Shown here piece after piece: positions 42,431-57,200 of a stretch of 64,000 nucleotides of DNA; the stretch's first letter is position 1; the number at the start of each line of letters is the position of its first letter. A model generated the notes under the pieces. It did not search any database. It was not told the origin of the DNA and saw nothing but the letters and a program-made list of their open reading frames with translations. The position numbers and the translations under genes were made by a program. The stretch is taken from assembly GCA_964016885.1 (NCBI GenBank), contig OZ024758.1:39459985-39523984 (forward strand), read 5' to 3'. The DNA comes from Eledone cirrhosa. Lineage: Eukaryota; Mollusca; Cephalopoda; Octopoda; Eledonidae.

Positions 42431-43815
42431 ATGAATTCTCACCAACAGTGGAGTTACTTCTGACAGCTAATACCATGAACTTAAATGAATTTTCACCAAC
42501 ATTGGAGTTACTTCTGACAGCTAGTACCATGACTTAAATGAATTCTCACCAACATTGGAGTTACTTCTGACAGCTAGTACCATGATTAAATGAATTCTCA
42601 CCAACTATGGAGTTACTTCTGACAGCTAATACCATGACTTAAATGAATTCTCACCAACAGTGGAGTTACTTCTGACAGCTAGTACCATGAACTTAAATGA
42701 ATTCTCACCAACAGTGGAGTTACTTCTGACAGCTAATACCATAAACTTAAATGAATTCTCACCAACATTGGAGTTACTTCTGACAGCTAATACCATGACT
42801 TGAATGAATTCTCACCAACATTGGAGTTACTTCTGACAGCTAGTACCATGAACTTAAATGAATTCTCACCAGCAGTGGAGTTACTTCTGACAGCTAATAC
42901 CATGAACTTAAATGAATTCTCACCAACAGTGGAGTTACTTCTGACAGCTAATACCATGAACTTAAATGAATTCTCACCAACAGTGGAGTTACTTCTGACA
43001 GCTAATACCATGAACTTAAATGAATTTTCACCAACATTGGAGTTACTTCTGACAGCTAGTACCATGACTTAAATGAATTCTCACCAACATTGGAGTTACT
43101 TCTGACAGCTAGTACCATGATTAAATGAATTCTCACCAACTATGGAGTTACTTCTGACAGCTAATACCATGACTTAAATGAATTCTCACCAACAGTGGAG
43201 TTACTTCTGACAGCTAATACCATGAACTTAAATGAATTCTCACCAACAGTGGAGTTACTTCTGACAGCTAATACCATGAACTTAAATGAATTCTCACCAA
43301 CAGTGGAGTTACTTCTGACAGCTAGTACCATGAACTTAAATGAATTCTCACCAACATTGGGGTTACTTCTGACAGCTAGTACCATGAACTTAAATGAATT
43401 CTCACCAACATTGGAGTTACTTCTGACAGCTAATACCATGACTTAAATGAATTCTCACCAACAGTGGAGTTACTTCTGACAGCTAATACCATGAACCTAA
43501 ATGAATTCTCACCAACATTGGAGTTACTTCTGACAGCTAGTACCATGACTTAAATGAATTCTCACCTACATTGGAGTTACTTCTGACAGATAATACCATG
43601 ACTTAAATGAATTCTCACCAACAGTGGAGTTGCTTCTGACAGCTAATACCATGAACTTAAATGAATTCTCACCAACAGTGGAGTTACTTCTGACAGCTAG
43701 TACCATGAACTTAAATGAATTCTCACCAACAGTGGAGTTACTTCTGACAGCTAATACCATGAACTTAAATGAATTCTCACCAACATTGGAGTTACTTCTG
43801 ACAGCTAATACCATG
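42431..43815 (+). repeat. Displaced copy of the 1,018-bp HOR
   Basis: This stretch lies between the two K copies and carries the full marker set of the 1,018-bp family: ACTTGAATG near 42,800, ACCAGCAGTGG, two CTATGG 52-mers, GACAGATAAT and GGAGTTGCTTC. It shares CCATAAACTT (42,741) with position 37,849, a variant absent from the other copies of that unit; the distance is 4,892 bp, and the same offset holds to about 43.80 kb. It was therefore copied from the 37.8-38.9 kb region together with K. Confidence 0.85.
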
Positions 43816-46800
43816 ACTTAAATGAATTTTCACCAACATTGGAGTTACTTCTGACAGCTAGTACCATGATTAAATGAATTCTCACCAACAATGGAGTTAC
43901 TTCTGACAGCTAATACCATGACTTAAATGAATTCTCACCAACAGTGGAGTTACTTCTGACAGCTAATACCATGAACTTAAATGAATTCTCACCAACATTG
44001 GGGTTACTTCTGACAGCTAGTACCATGAACTTAAATGAATTCTCACCAACAGTGGAGTGACTTCTGACAGCTAATACCATGAACTTAAATGAATTCTCAC
44101 CAACAGTGGAGTTACTTCTGACAAACTAATACCATGAACTTAAATGAATTCTCACCAACAGTGGAGTTACTTCTGACAGCTAGTACCATGAACTTAAATG
44201 AATTCTCACCAACAGTGGAGTTACTTCTGACAGCTAATACCATGAACTTAAATGAATTCTCACCAACAGTGGAGTTACTTCTGACAGCTAATACCATGAA
44301 CTTAAATGAATTCTCACCAACATTGGAGTGACTTCTGACAGCTAATACCATGAACTTAAATGAATTCTCACCAACATTGGAGTTACTTCTGACAGCTAAT
44401 ACCATGAACTTAAATGAATTCTCACCAACAGTGGAGTTACTTCTGACAGCTAGTACCATGAACTTAAATGAATTCTCACCAACAGTGGAGTTACTTCTGA
44501 CAGCTAATACCATGAACTTAAATGAATTCTCACCAACATTGGAGTGACTTCTGACAGCTAGTACCATGAACTTAAATGAATTCTCACCAACAGTGGAGTT
44601 ACTTCTGACAGCTAGTACCATGAACTTAAATGAATTCTCACCAACAGTGGAGTTACTTCTGACAGCTAGTACCATGAACATAAATGAATTCTCACCATCA
44701 GTGGAGTTCCTTCTGACAGCTAATACCATGAACTTAAATGAATTCTCACCAACAGTGGAGTTACTTCTGACAGCTAGTACCATGACTTAAATGAATTCTC
44801 ACCAACAATGGAGTTACTTCTGACAGCTAATACCATGACTTAAATGAATTCTCACCAACAGTGGAGTTACTTCTGACAGCTAATACCATGAACTTAAATG
44901 AATTCTCACCAACATTGGAGTGACTTCTGACAGCTAATACCATAAACTTAAATGAATTCTCACCAACATTGGAGTTACTTCTGACAGCTAATACCATGAA
45001 CTTAAATGAATTCTCACCAACAGTGGAGTTACTTCTGACAGCTAATACCATGAACTTAAATGAATTCTCACCAACATTGGAGTTACTTCTGACAGCTAGT
45101 ACCATGAACTTAAATGAATTCTCACCAACAGTGGAGTTACTTCTGACAGCTAATACCATGAACTTAAATGAATTCTCACCAACAGTGGAGTTTCTTCTGA
45201 CAGCTAATACCATGAACTTAAATGAATTCTCACCAACATTGGAGTTACTTCTGACATCTAGTACCATGACTTAAATGAATTCTCACCAACAGTGGAGTTA
45301 CTTCTGACAGCTAATACCATGAACTTAAATGAATTCTCACCAGCAGTGGACTTCCTTCTGACAGCTAATACCATGAACTTAAATGAATTCTCACCAACAT
45401 TGGAGTTACTTCTGACAGCTAGTACCATGACTTAAATGAATTCTCACCAACATTGGAGTTACTTCTGACAACTAATACCATGACTTAAATGAATTCTCAC
45501 CAACAGTGGAGTTACTTCTGACAAACTAATACCATGAACTTAAATGAATTCTCACCAACAGTGGTGTTACTTCTGACAGCTAGTACCATGACTTAAATGA
45601 ATTCTCACCAACAATGGAGTTACTTCTGGCTTGCTAATACCATGACTTAAATGAATTCTCACCAACAGTGGAGTTACTTCTGACAGCTAATACCATGAAC
45701 TTAAATGAATTCTCACCAACAGTGGAGTTACTTCTGACAGCTAGTACCATGAACTTAAATGAATTCTCACCAACATTGGAGTTCCTTCTGACAGCTAATA
45801 CCATGAACTTAAATGAATTCTCACTAACATTGGAGTTACTTCTGACAGCTAGTACCATGAACTTAAATGAATTCTCACCAACAGTGGAGTTACTTCTGAC
45901 AGCTAATACCATGAACTTAAATGAATTCTCACCAACAGTGGCGTTCCTTCTGACAGCTAATACCATGAACTTAAATGAATTCTCACCAACAGTGGAGTTA
46001 CTTCTGACAGCTAGTACCATGACTTAAATGAATTCTCACCAACAGTGGAGTTACTTCTGACAGCTAGTACCATGAACTTAAATGAATTCTCACCAACATG
46101 GAGTTCTTTCTGACAGCTAATACCATGAACTTAAATGAATTCTCACCAACAGTGGAGTTACTTCTGACAGCTAATACCATGAACTTAAATGGATTCTCAC
46201 CAACAGTGGAGTTACTTCTGACAGCTAATACCATGAACTTAAATGAATTCTCACCAACAGTGGAGTTACTTCTGACAGCTAATACCATGAACTTAAATGA
46301 AATCTCACCAACATTGGAGTGACTTCTGACAGCTAATACCATGAACTTAAATGAATTCTCACCAACATTGGGGTTACTTCTGACAGCTAGTACCATGAAC
46401 TTAAATGAATTCTCACCAACAGTGGAGTGACTTCTGACAGCTAATACCATGAACTTAAATGAATTCTCACCAACAGTGGAGTTACTTCTGACAAACTAAT
46501 ACCATGAACTTAAATGAATTCTCACCAACAGTGGAGTTACTTCTGACAGCTAGTACCATGAACTTAAATGAATTCTCACCAACAGTGGAGTTACTTCTGA
46601 CAGCTAATACCATGAACTTAAATGAATTCTCACCAACAGTGGAGTTACTTCTGACAGCTAATACCATGAACTTAAATGAATTCTCACCAACATTGGAGTG
46701 ACTTCTGACAGCTAATACCATGAACTTAAATGAATTCTCACCAACATTGGAGTTACTTCTGACAGCTAATACCATGAACTTAAATGAATTCTCACCAACA

Positions 46801-47107
46801 GTGGAGTTACTTCTGACAGCTAGTACCATGAACTTAAATGAATTCTCACCAACAGTGGAGTTACTTCTGACAGCTAATACCATGAACTTAAATGAATTCT
46901 CACCAACATTGGAGTGACTTCTGACAGCTAGTACCATGAACTTAAATGAATTCTCACCAACAGTGGAGTTACTTCTGACAGCTAGTACAATGAACTTAAA
47001 TGAATTCTCACCAACAGTGGAGTTACTTCTGACAGCTAGTACCATGAACTTAAATGAATTCTCACCAACAGTGGAGTTACTTCTGACAGCTAATACCATG
47101 AACTTAA
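43816..47107 (+). repeat. Block K copy 2
   Basis: This is the second copy of 39,140-42,430. It starts 216 bp (exactly four monomers) early relative to the preceding 4,892-bp offset, so a four-monomer segment is missing here or was added in copy 1. From 44.9 kb onward the same sequence recurs again near 50.2, 54.2 and 61.3 kb. Confidence 0.87.
45623..45676 (+). repeat. Monomer with scrambled GGCTTG segment
   Basis: CTTCTGGCTTGCTAAT stands in place of CTTCTGACAGCTAAT. The change substitutes several neighbouring bases and adds one. The corresponding monomers near 40,947, 50,903, 54,887 and 61,931 are normal. The monomer also carries the usual 53-mer deletion, so its total length is 54. A clustered change in an otherwise point-mutated array could be a local repair event or a read error. 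Confidence 0.9.
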
Positions 47108-50100
47108 ATGAATTCTCACCAACATTGGAGTGACTTCTGACAGCTAGTACCATGAACTTAAATGAATTCTCACCAACAGTGGAGTTACTTCTGACAGCTA
47201 GTACCATGAACTTAAATGAATTCTCACCAACAGTGGAGTTACTTCTGACAGCTAGTACCATGAACTTAAATGAATTCTCACCAACAGTGGAGTTCCTTCT
47301 GACAGCTAATACCATGAACTTAAATGAATTCTCACCAACAGTGGAGTTACTTCTGACAGCTAGTACCATGACTTAAATGAATTCTCACCAACAATGGAGT
47401 TACTTCTGACAGCTAATACCATGACTTAAATGAATTCTCACCAACAGTGGAGTTACTTCTGACAGCTAATACCATGAACTTAAATGAATTCTCACCAACA
47501 ATGGAGTTACTTCTGACAGCTAGTACCATGAACTTAAATGAATTCTCACCAACATTGGAGTTACTTCTGACAACTAATACCATGACTTAAATGAATTCTC
47601 ACCAACAGTGGAGTTACTTCTGACAACTAATACCATGAACTTAAATGAATTCTCACCAACAGTGGAGTTACTTCTGACAACTAGTACCATGAACTTAAAT
47701 GAATTCTCACCAACAGTGGAGTTACTTCTGACAGCTAATACCATGAACTTAAATGAATTCTCACCAACAGTGGAGTTCCTTCTGACAGCTAATACCATGA
47801 ACTTAAATGAATTCTCACCAACAGTGGAGTTACTTCTGACAGCTAGTACCATGAACTTAAATGAATTCTCACCAACAGTGGAGTTACTTCTGACAGCTAA
47901 TACCATGAACTTAAATGAATTCTCACCAACAGTGGCGTTCCTTCTGACAGCTAATACCATGAACTTAAATGAATTCTCACCAACAGTGGAGTTACTTCTG
48001 ACAGCTAGTACCATGACTTAAATGAATTCTCACCAACATTGGAGTTCCTTCTGACAGCTAATACCATGAACTTAAATGAATTCTCACCAACAGTGGAGTT
48101 ACTTCTGACAGCTAATACCATGAACTTAAATGAATTCTCACCAACAGTGGAGTTACTTCTGACAGCTAATACCATGAACTTAAATGAATTCTCACCAACA
48201 TTGGAGTGACTTCTGACAGCTAATACCATGAACTTAAATGAATTCTCACCAACATTGGAGTTACTTCTGACAGCTAATACCATGAACTAAAATGAATTCT
48301 CACCAACAGTGGAGTTACTTCTGACAGCTAGTACCATGAACTTAAATGAATTCTCACCAACAGTGGAGTTACTTCTGACAGCTAATACCATGAACTTAAA
48401 TGAATTCTCACCAACATTGGAGTGACTTCTGACAGCTAATACCATGAACTTAAATGAATTCTCACCAACATTGGAGTGACTTCTGACAGCTAGTACCATG
48501 AACTTAAATGAATTCTCACCAACAGTGGAGTTACTTCTGACAGCTAGTACCATGAACTTAAATGAATTCTCACCAACAGTGGAGTTACTTCTGACAGCTA
48601 GTACCATGAACATAAATGAATTCTCACCATCAGTGGAGTTCCTTCTGACAGCTAATACCATGAACTTAAATGAATTCTCACCAACAGTGGAGTTACTTCT
48701 GACAGCTAGTACCATGACTTAAATGAATTCTCACCAACAATGGAGTTACTTCTGACAGCTAATACCATGACTTAAATGAATTCTCACCAACAGTGGAGTT
48801 ACTTCTGACAGCTAATACCATGAACTTAAATGAATTCTCACCAACATTGGAGTGACTTCTGACAGCTAATACCATGAACTTAAATGAATTCTCACCAACA
48901 TTGGAGTTACTTCTGACAGCTAATACCATGACTTAAATGAATTCTCACCAACAGTGGAGTTACTTCTGACAGCTAATACCATGAACTTAAATGAATCCTC
49001 ACCAACATTGGAGTTACTTCTGACAGCTAGTACCATGAACTTAAATGAATTCTCACCAACAGTGGAGTTACTTCTGACAGCTAATACCATGAACTTAAAT
49101 GAATTCTCACCAACAGTGGAGTTCCTTCTGACAGCTAATACCATGAACTTAAATGAATTCTCACCAACATTGGAGTTACTTCTGACAGCTAGTACCATGA
49201 CTTAAATGAATTCTCACCAACAGTGGAGTTACTTCTGACAGCTAATACCATGAACTTAAATGAATTCTCACCAACAGTGGAGTTCCTTCTGACAGCTAAT
49301 ACCATGAACTTAAATGAATTCTCACCAACAGTGGAGTTACTTCTGACAGCTAATACCATGAACTTAAATGAATTCTCACCAACAGTGGAGTTACTTCTGA
49401 CAGCTAATACCATGAACTTAAATGAATTCTCACCAACATTGGAGTGACTTCTGACAGCTAATACCATGAACTTAAATGAATTCTCACCAACATTGGAGTT
49501 ACTTCTGACAGCTAATACCATGAACTTAAATGAATTCTCACCAACAGTGGAGTTACTTCTGACAGCTAATACCATGAACTTAAATGAATTCTCACCAACA
49601 TTGGAGTGACTTCTGACAGCTAATACCATGAACTTAAATGAATTCTCACCAACATTGGAGTTACTTCTGACAGCTAATACCATGAACTTAAATGAATTCT
49701 CACCAACAGTGGAGTTACTTCTGACAGCTAGTACCATGAACTTAAATGAATTCTCACCAACAGTGGAGTTACTTCTGACAGCTAATACCATGAACTTAAA
49801 TGAATTCTCACCAACATTGGAGTGACTTCTGACAGCTAGTACCATGAACTTAAATGAATTCTCACCAACAGTGGAGTGACTTCTGACAGCTAGTACCATG
49901 AACTTAAATGAATTCTCACCAACAGTGGAGTTACTTCTGACAGCTAGTACCATGAACATAAATGAATTCTCACCATCAGTGGAGTTCCTTCTGACAGCTA
50001 ATACCATGAACTTAAATGAATTCTCACCAACAGTGGAGTTACTTCTGACAGCTAGTACCATGACTTAAATGAATTCTCACCAACAATGGAGTTACTTCTG

Positions 50101-50224
50101 ACAGCTAATACCATGACTTAAATGAATTCTCACCAACAGTGGAGTTACTTCTGACAGCTAATACCATGAACTTAAATGAATTCTCACCAACATTGGAGTG
50201 ACTTCTGACAGCTAATACCATAAA
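47108..50224 (+). repeat. Family IV segment with local rearrangement
   Basis: The part to about 48,960 matches 52.33-54.18 kb at an offset of 5,222 bp (97 monomers minus 16), including the CTAAAATG monomer near 48,290 and CATCAGTGG near 48,630. The interval 48.92-49.2 kb, with AATCCTCACC near 48,995, matches 58.6-58.9 and 60.06-60.34 kb. The remaining 49.2-50.2 kb is built of the same variant monomers in an order not repeated elsewhere in the window. Confidence 0.75.
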
Positions 50225-53200
50225 CTTAAATGAATTCTCACCAACATTGGAGTTACTTCTGACAGCTAATACCATGACTTAAATGAATTCTCACCAACAG
50301 TGGAGTTACTTCTGACAGCTAATACCATGAACTTAAATGAATTCTCACCAACATTGGAGTTACTTCTGACAGCTAGTACCATGAACTTAAATGAATTCTC
50401 ACCAACAGTGGAGTTACTTCTGACAGCTAATACCATGAACTTAAATGAATTCTCACCAACAGTGGAGTTTCTTCTGACAGCTAATACCATGAACTTAAAT
50501 GAATTCTCACCAACATTGGAGTTACTTCTGACATCTAGTACCATGACTTAAATGAATTCTCACCAACAGTGGAGTTACTTCTGACAGCTAATACCATGAA
50601 CTTAAATGAATTCTCACCAGCAGTGGACTTCCTTCTGACAGCTAATACCATGAACTTAAATGAATTCTCACCAACATTGGAGTTACTTCTGACAGCTAGT
50701 ACCATGACTTAAATGAATTCTCACCAACATTGGAGTTACTTCTGACAACTAATACCATGACTTAAATGAATTCTCACCAACAGTGGAGTTACTTCTGACA
50801 AACTAATACCATGAACTTAAATGAATTCTCACCAACAGTGGTGTTACTTCTGACAGCTAGTACCATGACTTAAATGAATTCTCACCAACAATGGAGTTAC
50901 TTCTGACAGCTAATACCATGACTTAAATGAATTCTCACCAACAGTGGAGTTACTTCTGACAGCTAATACCATGAACTTAAATGAATTCTCACCAACAGTG
51001 GAGTTACTTCTGACAGCTAGTACCATGAACTTAAATGAATTCTCACCAACATTGGAGTTCCTTCTGACAGCTAATACCATGAACTTAAATGAATTCTCAC
51101 TAACATTGGAGTTACTTCTGACAGCTAGTACCATGAACTTAAATGAATTCTCACCAACAGTGGAGTTACTTCTGACAGCTAATACCATGAACTTAAATGA
51201 ATTCTCACCAACAGTGGCGTTCCTTCTGACAGCTAATACCATGAACTTAAATGAATTCTCACCAACAGTGGAGTTACTTCTGACAGCTAGTACCATGACT
51301 TAAATGAATTCTCACCAACAGTGGAGTTACTTCTGACAGCTAGTACCATGAACTTAAATGAATTCTCACCAACATGGAGTTCTTTCTGACAGCTAATACC
51401 ATGAACTTAAATGAATTCTCACCAACAGTGGAGTTACTTCTGACAGCTAATACCATGAACTTAAATGGATTCTCACCAACAGTGGAGTTACTTCTGACAG
51501 CTAATACCATGAACTTAAATGAAATCTCACCAACATTGGAGTGACTTCTGACAGCTAATACCATGAACTTAAATGAATTCTCACCAACATTGGGGTTACT
51601 TCTGACAGCTAGTACCATGAACTTAAATGAATTCTCACCAACAGTGGAGTGACTTCTGACAGCTAATACCATGAACTTAAATGAATTCTCACCAACAGTG
51701 GAGTTACTTCTGACAAACTAATACCATGAACTTAAATGAATTCTCACCAACAGTGGAGTTACTTCTGACAGCTAGTACCATGAACTTAAATGAATTCTCA
51801 CCAACAGTGGAGTTACTTCTGACAGCTAATACCATGAACTTAAATGAATTCTCACCAACAGTGGAGTTACTTCTGACAGCTAATACCATGAACTTAAATG
51901 AATTCTCACCAACATTGGAGTGACTTCTGACAGCTAATACCATGAACTTAAATGAATTCTCACCAACATTGGAGTTACTTCTGACAGCTAATACCATGAA
52001 CTTAAATGAATTCTCACCAACAGTGGAGTTACTTCTGACAGCTAGTACCATGAACTTAAATGAATTCTCACCAACAGTGGAGTTACTTCTGACAGCTAAT
52101 ACCATGAACTTAAATGAATTCTCACCAACATTGGAGTGACTTCTGACAGCTAGTACCATGAACTTAAATGAATTCTCACCAACAGTGGAGTTACTTCTGA
52201 CAGCTAGTACCATGAACTTAAATGAATTCTCACCAACAGTGGAGTTACTTCTGACAGCTAGTACCATGAACTTAAATGAATTCTCACCAACAGTGGAGTT
52301 ACTTCTGACAGCTAATAACATGAACTTAAATGAATTCTCACCAACATTGGAGTGACTTCTGACAGCTAGTACCATGAACTTAAATGAATTCTCACCAACA
52401 GTGGAGTTACTTCTGACAGCTAGTACCATGAACTTAAATGAATTCTCACCAACAGTGGAGTTACTTCTGACAGCTAGTACCATGAACTTAAATGAATTCT
52501 CACCAACAGTGGAGTTCCTTCTGACAGCTAATACCATGAACTTAAATGAATTCTCACCAACAGTGGAGTTACTTCTGACAGCTAGTACCATGACTTAAAT
52601 GAATTCTCACCAACAATGGAGTTACTTCTGACAGCTAATACCATGACTTAAATGAATTCTCACCAACAGTGGAGTTACTTCTGACAGCTAATACCATGAA
52701 CTTAAATGAATTCTCACCAACAATGGAGTTACTTCTGACAGCTAGTACCATGAACTTAAATGAATTCTCACCAACATTGGAGTTACTTCTGACAACTAAT
52801 ACCATGACTTAAATGAATTCTCACCAACAGTGGAGTTACTTCTGACAACTAATACCATGAACTTAAATGAATTCTCACCAACAGTGGAGTTACTTCTGAC
52901 AACTAGTACCATGAACTTAAATGAATTCTCACCAACAGTGGAGTTACTTCTGACAGCTAATACCATGAACTTAAATGAATTCTCACCAACAGTGGAGTTC
53001 CTTCTGACAGCTAATACCATGAACTTAAATGAATTCTCACCAACAGTGGAGTTACTTCTGACAGCTAGTACCATGAACTTAAATGAATTCTCACCAACAG
53101 TGGAGTTACTTCTGACAGCTAATACCATGAACTTAAATGAATTCTCACCAACAGTGGCGTTCCTTCTGACAGCTAATACCATGAACTTAAATGAATTCTC

Positions 53201-54207
53201 ACCAACAGTGGAGTTACTTCTGACAGCTAGTACCATGACTTAAATGAATTCTCACCAACATTGGAGTTCCTTCTGACAGCTAATACCATGAACTTAAATG
53301 AATTCTCACCAACAGTGGAGTTACTTCTGACAGCTAATACCATGAACTTAAATGAATTCTCACCAACAGTGGAGTTACTTCTGACAGCTAATACCATGAA
53401 CTTAAATGAATTCTCACCAACATTGGAGTGACTTCTGACAGCTAATACCATGAACTTAAATGAATTCTCACCAACATTGGAGTTACTTCTGACAGCTAAT
53501 ACCATGAACTAAAATGAATTCTCACCAACAGTGGAGTTACTTCTGACAGCTAGTACCATGAACTTAAATGAATTCTCACCAACAGTGGAGTTACTTCTGA
53601 CAGCTAATACCATGAACTTAAATGAATTCTCACCAACATTGGAGTGACTTCTGACAGCTAATACCATGAACTTAAATGAATTCTCACCAACATGGGAGTG
53701 ACTTCTGACAGCTAGTACCATGAACTTAAATGAATTCTCACCAACAGTGGAGTTACTTCTGACAGCTAGTACCATGAACTTAAATGAATTCTCACCAACA
53801 GTGGAGTTACTTCTGACAGCTAGTACCATGAACATAAATGAATTCTCACCATCAGTGGAGTTCCTTCTGACAGCTAATACCATGAACTTAAATGAATTCT
53901 CACCAACAGTGGAGTTACTTCTGACAGCTAGTACCATGACTTAAATGAATTCTCACCAACAATGGAGTTACTTCTGACAGCTAATACCATGACTTAAATG
54001 AATTCTCACCAACAGTGGAGTTACTTCTGACAGCTAATACCATGAACTTAAATGAATTCTCACCAACATTGGAGTGACTTCTGACAGCTAATACCATGAA
54101 CTTAAATGAATTCTCACCAACATTGGAGTTACTTCTGACAGCTAATACCATGACTTAAATGAATTCTCACCAACAGTGGAGTTACTTCTGACAGCTAATA
54201 CCATGAA
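50225..54207 (+). repeat. Block M copy 1 (3,983-bp HOR)
   Basis: The segment is followed immediately by a second copy at +3,983 bp (74 monomers minus 13). Shared variants include GGAGTTTCTTC, GACATCTAGT, ACCAGCAGTGGAC, CATGGAGTTC, a lost monomer near 51.48 kb, GCTAATAACATG near 52,314, the GACAACTAGT run near 52.9 kb, CTAAAATG near 53,512 and ACATGGGAG near 53,692. The lost monomer and AATAACATG are absent from the related units at 46 and 63 kb. Confidence 0.9.
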
Positions 54208-57200
54208 CTTAAATGAATTCTCACCAACATTGGAGTTACTTCTGACAGCTAATACCATGACTTAAATGAATTCTCACCAACAGTGGAGTTACTTCTGACA
54301 GCTAATACCATGAACTTAAATGAATTCTCACCAACATTGGAGTTACTTCTGACAGCTAGTACCATGAACTTAAATGAATTCTCACCAACAGTGGAGTTAC
54401 TTCTGACAGCTAATACCATGAACTTAAATGAATTCTCACCAACAGTGGAGTTTCTTCTGACAGCTAATACCATGAACTTAAATGAATTCTCACCAACATT
54501 GGAGTTACTTCTGACATCTAGTACCATGACTTAAATGAATTCTCACCAACAGTGGAGTTACTTCTGACAGCTAATACCATGAACTTAAATGAATTCTCAC
54601 CAGCAGTGGACTTCCTTCTGACAGCTAATACCATGAACTTAAATGAATTCTCACCAACATTGGAGTTACTTCTGACAGCTAGTACCATGACTTAAATGAA
54701 TTCTCACCAACATTGGAGTTACTTCTGACAACTAATACCATGACTTAAATGAATTCTCACCAACAGTGGAGTTACTTCTGACAAACTAATACCATGAACT
54801 TAAATGAATTCTCACCAACAGTGGTGTTACTTCTGACAGCTAGTACCATGACTTAAATGAATTCTCACCAACAATGGAGTTACTTCTGACAGCTAATACC
54901 ATGACTTAAATGAATTCTCACCAACAGTGGAGTTACTTCTGACAGCTAATACCATGAACTTAAATGAATTCTCACCAACAGTGGAGTTACTTCTGACAGC
55001 TAGTACCATGAACTTAAATGAATTCTCACCAACATTGGAGTTCCTTCTGACAGCTAATACCATGAACTTAAATGAATTCTCACTAACATTGGAGTTACTT
55101 CTGACAGCTAGTACCATGAACTTAAATGAATTCTCACCAACAGTGGAGTTACTTCTGACAGCTAATACCATGAACTTAAATGAATTCTCACCAACAGTGG
55201 CGTTCCTTCTGACAGCTAATACCATGAACTTAAATGAATTCTCACCAACAGTGGAGTTACTTCTGACAGCTAGTACCATGACTTAAATGAATTCTCACCA
55301 ACAGTGGAGTTACTTCTGACAGCTAGTACCATGAACTTAAATGAATTCTCACCAACATGGAGTTCTTTCTGACAGCTAATACCATGAACTTAAATGAATT
55401 CTCACCAACAGTGGAGTTACTTCTGACAGCTAATACCATGAACTTAAATGGATTCTCACCAACAGTGGAGTTACTTCTGACAGCTAATACCATGAACTTA
55501 AATGAAATCTCACCAACATTGGAGTGACTTCTGACAGCTAATACCATGAACTTAAATGAATTCTCACCAACATTGGGGTTACTTCTGACAGCTAGTACCA
55601 TGAACTTAAATGAATTCTCACCAACAGTGGAGTGACTTCTGACAGCTAATACCATGAACTTAAATGAATTCTCACCAACAGTGGAGTTACTTCTGACAAA
55701 CTAATACCATGAACTTAAATGAATTCTCACCAACAGTGGAGTTACTTCTGACAGCTAGTACCATGAACTTAAATGAATTCTCACCAACAGTGGAGTTACT
55801 TCTGACAGCTAATACCATGAACTTAAATGAATTCTCACCAACAGTGGAGTTACTTCTGACAGCTAATACCATGAACTTAAATGAATTCTCACCAACATTG
55901 GAGTGACTTCTGACAGCTAATACCATGAACTTAAATGAATTCTCACCAACATTGGAGTTACTTCTGACAGCTAATACCATGAACTTAAATGAATTCTCAC
56001 CAACAGTGGAGTTACTTCTGACAGCTAGTACCATGAACTTAAATGAATTCTCACCAACAGTGGAGTTACTTCTGACAGCTAATACCATGAACTTAAATGA
56101 ATTCTCACCAATATTGGAGTGACTTCTGACAGCTAGTACCATGAACTTAAATGAATTCTCACCAACAGTGGAGTTACTTCTGACAGCTAGTACCATGAAC
56201 TTAAATGAATTCTCACCAACAGTGGAGTTACTTCTGACAGCTAGTACCATGAACTTAAATGAATTCTCACCAACAGTGGAGTTACTTCTGACAGCTAATA
56301 ACATGAACTTAAATGAATTCTCACCAACATTGGAGTGACTTCTGACAGCTAGTACCATGAACTTAAATGAATTCTCACCAACAGTGGAGTTACTTCTGAC
56401 AGCTAGTACCATGAACTTAAATGAATTCTCACCAACAGTGGAGTTACTTCTGACAGCTAGTACCATGAACTTAAATGAATTCTCACCAACAGTGGAGTTC
56501 CTTCTGACAGCTAATACCATGAACTTAAATGAATTCTCACCAACAGTGGAGTTACTTCTGACAGCTAGTACCATGACTTAAATGAATTCTCACCAACAAT
56601 GGAGTTACTTCTGACAGCTAATACCATGACTTAAATGAATTCTCACCAACAGTGGAGTTACTTCTGACAGCTAATACCATGAACTTAAATGAATTCTCAC
56701 CAACAATGGAGTTACTTCTGACAGCTAGTACCATGAACTTAAATGAATTCTCACCAACATTGGAGTTACTTCTGACAACTAATACCATGACTTAAATGAA
56801 TTCTCACCAACAGTGGAGTTACTTCTGACAACTAATACCATGAACTTAAATGAATTCTCACCAACAGTGGAGTTACTTCTGACAACTAGTACCATGAACT
56901 TAAATGAATTCTCACCAACAGTGGAGTTACTTCTGACAGCTAATACCATGAACTTAAATGAATTCTCACCAACAGTGGAGTTCCTTCTGACAGCTAATAC
57001 CATGAACTTAAATGAATTCTCACCAACAGTGGAGTTACTTCTGACAGCTAGTACCATGAACTTAAATGAATTCTCACCAACAGTGGAGTTACTTCTGACA
57101 GCTAATACCATGAACTTAAATGAATTCTCACCAACAGTGGCGTTCCTTCTGACAGCTAATACCATGAACTTAAATGAATTCTCACCAACAGTGGAGTTAC

